A stretch of DNA of 41,084 bases from Scleroderma bovista (taxonomy: Eukaryota > Basidiomycota > Agaricomycetes > Boletales > Sclerodermataceae), in assembly GCA_037178675.1 (NCBI GenBank), contig JAYMGJ010000230.1, forward strand, positions 1 through 41,084, in the 5' to 3' direction. The notes beneath the pieces were generated by a model that was given only the letters and a program-made list of their open reading frames with translations, ran no database searches and had not been told where the DNA came from. The first letter of the stretch is position 1. Every line of letters starts with the position of its first letter. The translations under genes were made by a program, and so were the position numbers. This document shows, in pieces, positions 10,505 through 20,827 of this stretch.

Positions 10505-12845
10505 ATGGCGATGCTGATACCCTTGGAACCAAACCGGCGCCGATCACTCTCTGACCCGCTCTCGGCCGTACTCCAACCCCCCCAAAACGAAACACCCGCC
10601 GATCGCGTTCGCAGACTCGACGCAGAGCTCGAAGCAAAGCGCGTCAGCGACAGCATCGACGAAATGCTCAAGATGGAGAAGAAGGACAAGCGGACAAAAC
10701 CGGAGGTCAAGATCCTCCTCCTGGGCCAGAGCGAGAGCGGCAAAAGCACAACGCTCAAGCGTGAGTCTCCCTCCCCCCTGCCGTCGTTTCGCTTGGTATT
10801 TTTCCCTATCAAACGCAGTCTACGTCGTTCTTTCTTTCACTTATTTCGTCACTGCGCAGTAGAGGTTCTAATCACGAGCGCTTAGTGGCTCTGCTGTAAT
10901 AGGTAGTCTTCTCTTGCTGAGGGTTGGACTGGGGTTCTTCCGGTCACATCTAGAATCTCGTCTTCTCTGACGTGTTCTTTGACCGCCATACTGTTCTAGA
11001 CGCTGACCATAACTTCCTCATCAGAGTTCCAGTTGATGCATGCACCTGCTGCCTTCCATGCCGATCGTCTCGCATGGCGCGCCGTCATTTACCTCAATCT
11101 CGTTCGCTCCATCCGCAGGTATGTCCAATCATCCCATCGATCGTCCGCGATCATCGCAACTTCGATTAGAATATTAGACGCCATCTCTCCAGATGCCGAT
11201 GACGGCGACGACGCTGATCCGGCCACAACCCCTACCAGGCGCACTACTGGCACTCGGGTGGCGACATTCGAACAATACCGAACAGCACTCGAGCCCCTTC
11301 GAGAACTCGAGGACCGCTTGATTCGCATGCTTTCCTCCCCCGACGAAATCGAGCCCGTTCGTGTTGCCCCCCCGAAACCAGACTGGAATGCATATACTAG
11401 TGCCAACTACCACAGAGCGACAGGAAGAAACGGTCGGCCTTCTCCCGTCATTACCATCCCACGCTCTAGGAAACCGTCCTCTCCTTACTCGCCCGTATCC
11501 CAATCCCCCGGCCCAAGTCTTCCGTCTCCAGGAGGGTCCAGTAACAGTTCATCAAAATCAAAGCACGCAGAGGTCAGCGTCCACACGACCTCCAACTGGA
11601 AAAAGGCGTTTAGTCTGGGCAATAGACTAAGGAGCACCAAGGGTGCCCATACCAACGAGATCGAAGGATGGTGGGACGACCCCTCGGACCCGGTGCATGT
11701 AGTACACGCGTGTGCACAATCAATGATAGCCCTTTGGAAAGACCCCAGCGTCAAACAACGACTCCGAGAACTCAAACAACGAATAGAAGAAAGCAGCGGG
11801 TTGTGAGTACCACCAATGTATCAACTGCCTTGCGTACTAATCTAGGGCCAGCTTTTTAGATGAAATTTCGCGTATCACGGCCCTTCGATACTTTCCCACT
11901 GACCGTAAGTACTGACTCTCACCTCCGTCTGTCTGCTGAGCCAAGATTATAGAGGATGTATTAAAAGCACGTCTAAAAACATTGGGCGTTGTAGAACACT
12001 CCTTCTCCATTCCAGACACCGATCGAAAACCCATCGAGTGGAAGGTTTACGATGTCGGTGGTGCTCGAAACCAGCGCGCCGCCTGGGCGCCCTATTTCGA
12101 CGATGGTGCGATGTCCAACTCCACCAAGGCACGCAGCCTTCGTTGACCTTGCCTTACAGTAAATGCTATCATATTTCTCGCCCCTATATCGGCTTTTGAT
12201 CAAATGCTGGCCGAGGTGTGTGAAATTCATCTCGGAGAAACGTGTTTTTCATGAATTCACCAGGACCCAAAAACCAACCGACTCGAGGACTCGTTTCTAT
12301 TGTGGAAGGCAGTCGTTTCCAATAAGCTATTGACGAACGTCAGCATCGTACTTTTCCTAAACAAAATCGATCTGCTACAAGTGAGCATGACCCCGTTTCC
12401 CCTTTTGTGCTGTTCGCTGATTTCCGGACGTCAGGCGAAGCTCAACAGCGGTGTGAGACTTCGAGATCACATGCCGCATTATGGAGCTAGGCCCAACGAT
12501 TATGAAAGCGTGACAAAGTGTGCGTCTAACGATGCGTCCAGCCATTTCCGCAACTGACTAGTGCCTTGCAGACTTTTACAACAAATTTGGCTCTGTGCAC
12601 CAGGAGTTCTCCGCGAACAAAGAAAGAGAACTCAGGAGTAAGGATTCCATCCGAACGGTGCCTATGCCATCTAACATGTAACCAGTACATTTCACCTCTG
12701 TCACCGATACTAGACGCACCGCGACCATCGTCAAAAATGGTGAGTGAGAAAGTCACAGTCACACATGCACAACCATGACGTGTAAATTTCCTCAGTGCGA
12801 GATATCATCATCACGGCCAATCTCAAGAGTCTCAACTTGATGTAG
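10505..12845 (+). CDS. Atypical G-protein alpha subunit, enlarged and lacking the catalytic Gln
   Basis: This is a heterotrimeric G-alpha family member. Eleven exons (10505-10760, 11025-11118, 11170-11802, 11852-11904, 11953-12105, 12160-12215, 12264-12380, 12435-12519, 12572-12637, 12686-12739, 12796-12845) give 538 aa, against about 350 usually. The P-loop is GQSESGKST (74-82). Switch I has QDVLKARLKTLG (346-357), keeping the Arg and Mg-binding Thr. Switch II reads DVGGARNQRAAW: Ala383 replaces the Gln that positions hydrolytic water. NKID is at 448-451. TSVTD at 508-512 replaces TCATD. The start MAMLIP lacks the Gly2 myristoylation and Cys palmitoylation sites. A ~190-residue insertion swells the helical domain; part (about 215-247) is Ser/Pro-rich. 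Basidiomycetes are known to carry expanded sets of divergent G-alphas. Intron 1 (264 nt) is five times longer than its neighbours. Confidence 0.9.
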
Positions 12846-13154
12846 CAACAATAATTTCATGTCCAAGGACTGATTCCAATTCATTCTACTTATATACCTT
12901 ACAACTCAATATACTGACGACGTTTACCCTGATCACTTCGTTCAAAATATCCTGTTATTCACATTTCCTCGCTTACCCTTATTCTGGGCTTTGTAAAGTT
13001 CTCCTTCATATGTGTACTTCTGCTGCATAGTTTAATACCTCGTCTCAGTATCACCTTAGCATAATCGCAGTATATAATCAGTGGAATCCCCTATGAATTT
13101 TTGACACCTGGGCAGAGGATTGGCACATAAAGGCATCTCTAAGTCGTATGATTA
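12846..13154. other. Convergent 3' intergenic region between G-alpha and PUP2
   Basis: About 310 bp of AT-rich DNA between two gene ends. I see no gene or repeat. Confidence 0.5.
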
Positions 13155-14225
13155 CTACATGGCATCGATGATCTCCTTCAACTTTGCTTCGTTCAAAATT
13201 TCGAATCCTTTCTCGGGTGTAACCTGATACGGAGATAGATCAGCGCGCTATATATCAAGGTGGGACGTAAAGGCACTGACCTGAGCAAGCTGTACATTGT
13301 GGTGGTCAAGCTTCTCCTCCATCACTTGTTTTAGAACCCGAAGTGTCAGCTTCTGTGCCTCAAAGAGTGACATTTGCTACGACGGAAGTCAATTCGCGAT
13401 AAGAGCCACTGGGAAAATAAAACACGCACTCTGTACCACTTGTCTTGGAGTTCGCTCTGTGCTGCTTCTGAACCCGATCCGATGGCTTTTGCGTCATATC
13501 GCATAAACGTGCCCGAGGGATCTGTGTGGTACCTGTACGCCATTAACGCCAAAACGCACACCTTATCTCTCTATGCAATGCAACTCACAACTGCGGTCCC
13601 AGCTCGTCAACCCCCGCAATAAGCAACGCAACGCCAAACGGCCGACTCATCAACGCCTCCTCATCATGCACACTCTCGCCAAACCGCAGCGCCAAATCAC
13701 ACACCGCCTGCGCGACGCTCTCGACCTTGATCCGTTCGTCGTATGTGAACGCGTGGTTCTGCGCCGTGACGCGCGCATGGTCGATCATCGTGCGTGCGTC
13801 TGCGGTGAGCCCGGACATGGCGCATCCGAGGTGGGCGTCGATTTCCATGATTTTCTCGATGGAGCTGGATTCGAGGAGGGGAGATTGGACGCGTTTCTCG
13901 ACGGCGAGGACGACGCCTTCGGGGGTGCGGACGCCGACTGTCGTTGAGCCGAGCTTTATGGGGGAGGGGGACGGGAATGTAGGGGATCAGCAGGAGGGTG
14001 GTGAGATCGGGGGGCTTACTTTGATAGCTTCGATGGCGTATTCGACTGGGAGGTGTTCGTCATCGTGTGCGTGCTGGGGGTGAGCGAAAGAGTGCGTACC
14101 TTGGAACAATCGGCCCTCTGGGGAAAAGGTATTGACACCTCGATCTGGGAAGGGCTGTCGTTTCTTTATTATCTCCCAAGAACGTGCAGGGGAAGCTCAC
14201 CGTACTCTGAGCGCGTCAAGAACAT
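13155..14225 (-). CDS. PUP2: 20S proteasome subunit alpha-5 (PUP2)
   Basis: This is a non-catalytic outer-ring subunit of the 20S proteasome. Seven exons (14201-14225, 14100-14144, 14020-14045, 13589-13953, 13430-13532, 13281-13376, 13155-13223) give 242 aa, the usual size. The N-terminus reads [27 protein letters not shown], the alpha-type signature that forms the gate. [21 protein letters not shown] and [20 protein letters not shown], then [17 protein letters not shown], are specific to alpha-5. The segment after [26 protein letters not shown] is followed by the C-terminal helix [20 protein letters not shown]. The first three exons are only 25, 45 and 26 nt. It shares a 195-bp divergent upstream region with the first IMPase gene. 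I saw no match to the yeast PACE element. Confidence 0.95.
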
Positions 14226-14420
14226 GTTGGACTGGGAACAATCACGATGGAGGAGTTGGGAAGGTACGATATGCAGGTGTGGCAGGACACTCGACGCGCG
14301 TCGTGGACATGGGATGGGAATATCTTGCCTTTCATGGACTAAGCCGCGCCGGGAAACTCGAATATCCTAACAAGCTTCCCTTTCCTCGGAGCTCCTCAGC
14401 TTTGACAGAACACCACCATC
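14226..14420. promoter_or_regulatory. Shared divergent upstream region of PUP2 and IMPase 1
   Basis: 195 bp separate the two start codons. No TATA box or proteasome-associated element was recognised. Confidence 0.4.
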
Positions 14421-15789
14421 ATGACGATAATCATAGGACCCACTGAACTTCGCTCGATACTCACATTCACCGTCAACCTCGCCCGCATGGCGGGGACTCT
14501 CATGCTCGAAGGCTCCCAGGCTATCCAATCCGAATCCGATATCGACGTGAAGAAGAATTCAGTCGATTTGGTCACGGAGTACGATATCGCCGTTGAGAAC
14601 CTTGTCAAGAGCGAGATCGAGAAGGTGTACCCCAATTTTGGATTGTACGTTTTGAACGATGTGTGTGTCACAGAGCCACTTATCGACCCCTGTTTCTTAT
14701 CGTTCAGCATAGGCGAGGAATCACATTCCTCAGGAGTGCAGCCAGAGTTGACAGATGAGCCAACGTTTTGCGTGGACCCGATTGGTGGGTCTTCTATGAC
14801 GACGACGACGACTGACATCAGAATACCTATCGCGCGACGCATTCGTAGATGGAACTACGAATTTCGTCCATGGCTTCCCGTACGCAAGCTGTATATCGCT
14901 AGGTCTTATCTATCAAAAGCGGCCTGTTCTAGGTGTCATTTATAATCCATTCCTCGATTATTTGGTCAGTGGGTTTTGCGCCTACATGTTGCATTGAGGA
15001 CTGACTAGATGCAGTATACTGGAGTCGAGGGACAAGGTTCCTATCTGACGCGGGGCACCGGCCAGCCCATGAAACTTCCCCTGGCCTTTCCTAAGCCGCT
15101 TCCCTCCCTCTCGACAGCACTCATAGGTAACCTTCTCCCTCAGTGTCACAACCCGAGCCTTGACAAGCGATCTGTTTGGTTTAGCTGTCGAATGGGGATC
15201 CGATCGTGGTGTTCCGGCGGTCACTGGGAAATCAAACTCCTTCCTTCGTCTAGTTGGTGACCCCGCTAGTGTTCCTGGAGGAAGGATGGCCCATTCGCTC
15301 CGTTCCCTTGGCAGTGCTGCAATGAACTTTTCTATGGTAGCACAAGGAGGTTTCGACATGTACTGGTAAGTTGTGGTGCTGCTTTATTCTGCACCATTGA
15401 CTAAGCGCTGGCATTAGGGAGGTCGGTTGCTGGTAAGGCTTGGAGACAAACCACACTCAATTTTCATGACTGATCCTGGACACTTTTTTGTTTCAGGCCA
15501 TGGGACGTTTGCGTAAGTTCCGCTGCTGTCAGATTCACCACTCGGGTTGACAGTTGCCATTTAGGCTGGTATCGTCATTGCTCAAGAGGCAGGAGGCGTC
15601 GTGACCGGTTCGCACACCGTCCTGGCCACATCTGTGCATCCGTTCGAGGTGACGCCAGAAATCTTGACCGGGCGCAAGTATCTGGTCATTAGAAAGCTAC
15701 CTGACACCCCCCAGGAGACAGGTAGAGAGGCTCAACTGCGTATTGCGAGGGAGTTCTATGAGACTGTCGAGAACATTGAGCCGAAGTAG
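14421..15789 (+). CDS. Inositol monophosphatase (tandem copy 1)
   Basis: This Mg-dependent, Li-sensitive phosphatase family releases free inositol for phosphoinositide synthesis. Eight exons (14421-14644, 14708-14784, 14849-14964, 15015-15126, 15185-15365, 15418-15432, 15497-15512, 15565-15789) give 321 aa. Metal and substrate motifs are complete: VDLVTEYD (48-55), GEE (77-79), DPIDGTTNF (from 98) split by an intron inside the codon of Asp101, and WDVCAG (244-249) with Asp245. [19 protein letters not shown] and EAGGVVTGS are also typical. Two exons are tiny, 15 and 16 nt; the second carries the catalytic Asp245. The paralog at 16214-17581 has the same exon plan. Galactose-1-phosphate and quinate-pathway enzymes share this fold, but the motif set fits IMPase best. 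Confidence 0.92.
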
Positions 15790-16213
15790 TCGTGTCTATA
15801 GTAACGCATGGGAAGAAGGCAGAAAGATACAATGGACTGGAACGGTATCAGCAATGGTGGGTTAGTGACTAGTGCATGCAGCTACTGCCGCCAAGGACAT
15901 ACATGTATTACCAAACATAGGCAACTTGCTAGATCATCAGAGCAATTGGTGTTCTGCTCTTGTATGGGCAGTGTTGTGATCCGAACACTGTTTGCGGTAT
16001 ATAAATAAAGAATTCACGCTTTCATGTACGGGTATCTTAGAGCTCGATGAAGCTCGGTCATTTTGCGGTCGTTGTAAGCGAGCAGCGTGGAAGGAATATC
16101 GGGTTATGACGGCAGGGCACTGCCAGCACAACGAGAGGAAAAATTCGCTCATCCTGCCACAACCCGATATTTGCCTCCACGCTCGCTGAACGTTGGACAT
16201 TGTAACTCTCATC
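15790..16213. other. Spacer between tandem IMPase genes, with TATA-like element
   Basis: About 420 bp. It contains TATATAAA at 15998-16005, roughly 209 bp before the second IMPase ATG, which could be its TATA box if the 5' leader is long. Nothing else recognisable. Confidence 0.45.
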
Positions 16214-17581
16214 ATGACAACAGGCCTAGGGAAGACAGAGCTTCGCTCAATCCTCACATTCACTGTGAATCTGGCCCGCATGGCAGGCAGTCTCATCCTT
16301 GAAGGCTCCCAAGCCATCCAGTCGGCTCGAGATATCGATTCTAAGATGAATTCGATCGATTTGGTGACAGAGTACGACGTTGCTGTGGAAAACCTTGTGA
16401 TGAACGAGATAAAAAAGGAGTATCCCGACTTCAAATTGTGCGTTTGATGTTGGATCATATCGTCAAATGTCAATAGCCGTTGTTGGCTGACACCTCTTAA
16501 TAACCAGCGTGGGCGAAGAGTCGTATTCTTCGGGAACGCACCAAGAGTTGACGGATGAGCCCACGTTCTGCGTGGACCCAATCGGTGGGTGCATATTGGT
16601 TGTACCATTGATGTGCTTACACCACTGCCAATTCGTAGATGGAACGACAAACTTTGTCCATGGCTTTCCATATGTTTGTATATCGTTGGGTCTTATCTAT
16701 CAAAAGCGACCGGTCCTAGGCGTCATCTACAATCCATTCCTCGAACATCTGGTAAATGAGTTAGCCTTGTAGTATGTGGCGCGTTAAGGACTTACATCTG
16801 GCAGTACACTGGGATCGAGGGCCAAGGCTCCTATCTCACCCGAGGAAATGGCCAGCCCATGAGGCTCCCATTGGCTTCCCCCCAGCCGCTTCCCTCCTTG
16901 TCGAAGGCGCTTATAGGTAGACCTTGTCATTACCTTAGTAGACTGACTTGATTGATGTCACCTCCTTTAAGCTGCCGAGTGGGGGTCTGAGAGAGACGTC
17001 CAAAGAATCACCTCAAGGTCTAACTCACTCCTCCGCCTGGCCGGTGACCCCACAGATGGTGTTTCTGGTGGAAGGATGGCGCATTCAATCCGTTCGTTGG
17101 GAAGTGTTGCATTGAACCTAGGAGGAATCGCACAAGGGGCTTTTGACCTATCTTGGTAAGTATCTTCTAATTCCACTGCATACCTTTTTACTAACCGCTC
17201 CACTAGGGACATTGGTTGCTGGTGAGGACCGGAAATCAGCTACACCTTATGTTTTAACTGATCCTGGACATCGTGTCTTAAAGGGCGTGGGATGTTTCTG
17301 TATGTTGCATCGCTGTCCAATTTAAAGGTGTTGACGATCGGCTTTAGGCGGGCATTGTCATTGTTCAGGAGGCAGGCGGCGTCGTGACTGGTTCGCACGC
17401 TGTCCTGGAAGCTGCCGATGCGTCGGTAGATCCGTTCAAGATGACCCCGGAAATTTTGAACGGGCGCAAGTATCTGGTCATTAGAAAGTTACCTGACACT
17501 CCCCAGGAGACAGGACGAGACGCCCAACTGCGCCTTGCGAGAGAGTTCTATGAGACCGTCGAAGATCATCAGCCGAAGTAA
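16214..17581 (+). CDS. Inositol monophosphatase (tandem copy 2)
   Basis: This is a close paralog of the gene just upstream, same strand and role. Eight exons (16214-16437, 16508-16584, 16639-16751, 16805-16916, 16972-17155, 17207-17221, 17284-17299, 17348-17581) give 324 aa. Exon lengths match copy 1 exactly at exons 1, 2, 4, 6 and 7 (224, 77, 112, 15, 16 nt) and differ by whole codons elsewhere. The motifs are intact: [20 protein letters not shown], and WDVSAG where copy 1 has WDVCAG. The protein ends with the same [10 protein letters not shown] tail. Most introns differ in length and sequence from copy 1, so the duplication is not very recent. No frame break is seen and both copies look functional. 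Confidence 0.92.
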
Positions 17582-17896
17582 TTCAGTGGGATCCCAATGA
17601 ATAGTAGACCAACATAGAATATAGAATTTCCGTAGATCAGGGCAAAGGCATAACCAGCCATCCACAATTGACAAAGATTGACGACCTATAAAAGCTAATC
17701 TCCCCCGGACGGTCCAAGGACTCGAAAAAAAACGGGTCTTGTGAGGTAAGTGACAAGCCACAAAGTACTTCGACGTGTGAGAAATAGCGTCACTTCTCCC
17801 TTACTACTATGTAGCAGATTGTGCATGCGGCAACTGAGGTGGCTCAAGATGTGTCTCAAGTGTAGCACGGTCCAGTTGTGCTTTAGAGCAGCGGAA

Positions 17897-17927
17897 GCGG
17901 GCGGCAGCCGTTTTCACAGCCGCCCGC
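17897..17927. repeat. GC-rich 9-bp inverted repeat
   Basis: GCGGGCGGC at 17897-17905 is followed after 13 nt by its exact complement GCCGCCCGC at 17919-17927. It would form a stable GC-only hairpin. No gene lies around it. Confidence 0.7.
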
Positions 17928-18097
17928 GTGGTACTGTGGGAATAGAGATTCACTTCGTCTAAAATCATCCCTTTTCTCTGGACTTCACCTAACCACCTGG
18001 ACGATACCTGCTACTGGACTTCATGAGCGCCTTCTACCGCTTAGGGCCACAAATCGTGATAGGATATTGCATGGTGGTGACACTGACCCATGTATTA

Positions 18098-18139
18098 GGA
18101 CGGTGTTCAGGCCTAAAAGTTTAAATTTTAGGTCCGTCC
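18098..18139. repeat. Two-armed palindromic foldback
   Basis: Outer arms GGACGG (18098-18103) and CCGTCC (18134-18139) enclose inner arms CCTAAAA (18112-18118) and TTTTAGG (18126-18132), with loop GTTTAAA. All 13 base pairs are exact. It lies in an intergenic stretch and may be a transposon end or footprint. Confidence 0.65.
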
Positions 18140-18532
18140 AAACGCAAGGCTTCGAGCTACGAAGGCGACATCTGAGGCGTTTTCTGCTCTGGAATCCATC
18201 ACCTCTGGGGTCACGCGACGACGAATTCACAAAGGAGCCTCGCCCCTGTATGATATCATGGAAATTCCCATTTGTGGGGACTGCGACAAGCGTTCTCCTC
18301 TGGGGCTGTGACGTGCTCAAAATAGTGGCCAAGGTTGGGCAGCTCGTGGAAAAGGGAGCTGCGCACTGAACCAAAACAGTGCTGCCAAGTGCGTCCGAAG
18401 TGCGTTGGTATACACCCAACATTGTCTAAGCCATTTCTGGCAGGCTCACCTTTGCCCGCAGTCATTTCGATCTTCAACCTATCCCCCGACTTGCAGGTTC
18501 AGCTTCCGGGAAGGCCGCCTTGATCCAGTGCC

Positions 18533-19283
18533 ATGGCCGAACGCATTGCCATTCAGCCCAGACAGCAGACCACCGTTGCGCCTTCATCTACTACTGCACC
18601 TTCTTCCGCAACTGGATCTTCGTCGGGGACCGCCTCTGCAACTGGGTCTTCATCGGGGACTGCCTCTGCTACCGCGACGTCGTCCAAAGTCACCATTCCT
18701 GCCAACGCCGCACCTGGTCAGATTGTCTTCACCCAACCACCTCTGCAGTCTACTTCATACTACAAGATTGCATCAGGCGAATATATCACCTTTGGTTGGA
18801 ATTTCACCCAACTGTACGTGACCCCGACGTCGCTCACACTCTCTGCGGTTTGTGAGAACGGAAATACATATCCTATTGGTCCAACAGACGGTATCATCCC
18901 GGGGAACGCGCAGAGTGTGGTGTGGTACCCCTATGGCTACCAGACAGCCAACCCTACTGTCCCCCTTGCTCAGGCGAGCTACACCCTTCATATATGGGGT
19001 AATGGGGGACCAAGTGCCGCAGCGACTGCAGGATATTTGGATGCCAATAGCGACCTTGAGTTTGCGCTGTACACACCACAGCCATACACACCCTTGGCGA
19101 GCGGTAAGTTTCACATATTAATATTCCCACACTTTTGATCATGCATCCCCAGGCTGGATGTGTGTAGGTTGCGGAGGTGCTTTAGCTCAGGTTGTGGCAC
19201 ATCCGGCTTCTGTTGCTCTTGTGACAACCCTGTTGGTTGTCTTCCTTTCCGGCTTCACCACCCTCCGGAGGGTATGGGACTGA
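18533..19283 (+). CDS. DUF7137-like surface protein with C-terminal membrane segment
   Basis: I believe this belongs to the fungal DUF7137 group; its function is unknown. Two exons (18533-19103, 19153-19283) give 233 aa. After a short N-terminus comes a Ser/Thr/Ala-rich low-complexity stretch with two near-repeats of TGSSSGTASAT, likely O-glycosylated. The conserved domain follows: YYKIASGEYITFGWNFT, VVWYPYGYQTAN, YTLHIWGNGGPSA and FALYTPQPYTPL. After the 49-nt intron the segment from VALVTTLLVVFLSGF is a single transmembrane helix ending in RRVWD. Relatives usually start with a signal peptide. Here MAERIAIQPRQ has none, so an upstream signal-peptide exon may be missing from my model, although the ATG at 18533 has a good context (GCCATGG). 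Confidence 0.72.
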
Positions 19284-20827
19284 AAAAAGACGCCTAAAAC
19301 ACTTTTCAGGTGCCCAGCTATTTATTGTTCTGCGTGATATATAAATGGACATAACGGGTTTCACACTGGTCAATGAACGGATATAGACTTACAGACGTTC
19401 TGATTTTCACGTCACATGTTGCAACATTGGACTTTTAAATTTATATGTACTGCTTATAGCCACTGGTGATGTTTGTAACGCCAAGATATCATGGTTGTGT
19501 AGCCCCCCTTCGCATCCTGGACCAAGAGTTCAAATTATTTGGTCATACCATGATATACTCTGCGATTCATCCCGGGAACCAAATAATAGGTTTGTAGCCA
19601 AAGTCGCAGCCGTCCCCGGTGCGCTTGATCTCTCGCGCTTGTTAATCTCTCTTACTAAAATTTACAGATCTTTCGACAAACAACGTACAAAGTCCGCGGT
19701 GGAATCTCTGACTCTGAAATCCACAGCTTCGAAACGTTCTCAATGATTAATGTTATATGATTTTTGGCTTTTTTAGGTTTCAGCCCCTTCAACTGTCACC
19801 AGACCGCCATGGGCCAGGAACTCTTAAGTAAGTAGCGTGTCGATGCCGTTAGGTTCAGCGAATCGGAGGCTTGAAGAGACTTGAGGCTGGTTGAGGTTGA
19901 ACTCTCCCATCGGATGAAGTTGGCTAGATCATCAGAGATATATCCAGATTGAGTATTTTTGCTGTGGAACGTTCCAAGCCAAGCTGTTTGACTAGCCATT
20001 TATTAGCACTGCCAGTAAAAGAGGTACAGTCAACATTCATGCCACCGCCACAACGCCTAACGAGCATCATATCTCAGAATTCGATGAACAAGAATGATGA
20101 TCAACATGGTCAGCTGACAAGCGGTGCGTGCGTACATTACTCACAGGTTTCATCCGGGAAGAAGCCTACCCGCCAAAGAGTCAGTGCTGGAGATGAATTG
20201 GTTGCCGAAGTGCTAACAACGTGGTCGCTGTTCAAACGGCGCTAGAAGTCTAGAGAAATGTGTTGTGAAAGAGGGAACGAAGAGAAGGAATGATAATTGA
20301 ATCTCCCTTCCTCTGTCTGTCAACAATGGACGGAATTGATGCAATATTTTATTCCCGTGTGACCGTTTCAGGGGACTGAGACAAACTATCAAATCTAAGT
20401 TGTGTCAGTCTTAGAGGATGTAGTAGGAATGGCAATGCATAGTAGGCTGGTCCGGTCAACAGATGTGTCCACAAATCCAGTTCATTGCATGTGGTACAGC
20501 AACGTTATGAATGGCGCTCTCAAGGCACTCGGAATGGATCTGGCCACCGTCGCAAATCAATTGGAGGAGTAAAGATCTCGATGTCGCCCCGTTCTGGACG
20601 GCCCATCTAAGAACCATCGACCTTGTTTTCCCAAGATACAATTCGATGTGCAGCCGATGACATAGCCACTACTTCAAGTTCTGCCATGCTAAGTACTGTG
20701 ACCGGAGGGTCGGCTGTTGGGGAACGTCATTTGTAAGTGGGAGCCCGCTCACTTGGTTTAAAAGAAATAGTTCAGAAGACATCAACCCTAACATACTCCC
20801 CTCTCACCCTCGTCGCTTATCATCGAC
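19284..20827. other. Gene-free 1.5-kb stretch
   Basis: Only short, frame-hopping open stretches are seen on either strand. It holds nested inverted repeats near 19.5 kb. The last 80 bp include TTTAAAAG near 20757, a possible TATA-like element for the terpene synthase gene. No transposase or tRNA recognised. Confidence 0.45.
19486..19556. repeat. 10-bp inverted repeat with an interleaved second pair
   Basis: ATATCATGGT (19486-19495) is exactly complementary to ACCATGATAT (19547-19556). A second pair, ATTATTTGG (19534-19542) and CCAAATAAT (19579-19587), interleaves with it, so the two hairpins are mutually exclusive. Confidence 0.55.

Larger units (their letters stand above)
17582..18532. other. 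Gene-free 950-bp spacer with two strong inverted repeats
   Basis: No frame reads like a protein. The two foldback structures at 17897-17927 and 18098-18139 are the only clear structure. It ends with the upstream region of the DUF7137-like gene. Confidence 0.5.

Noticed and set aside
9913..10812. Long open frame on the minus strand across the G-alpha promoter and first exon
   Set aside because: It overlaps a well-supported coding exon, has low-complexity Ser/Arg composition and no recognisable domain; it mirrors GC-rich codons of the plus strand.
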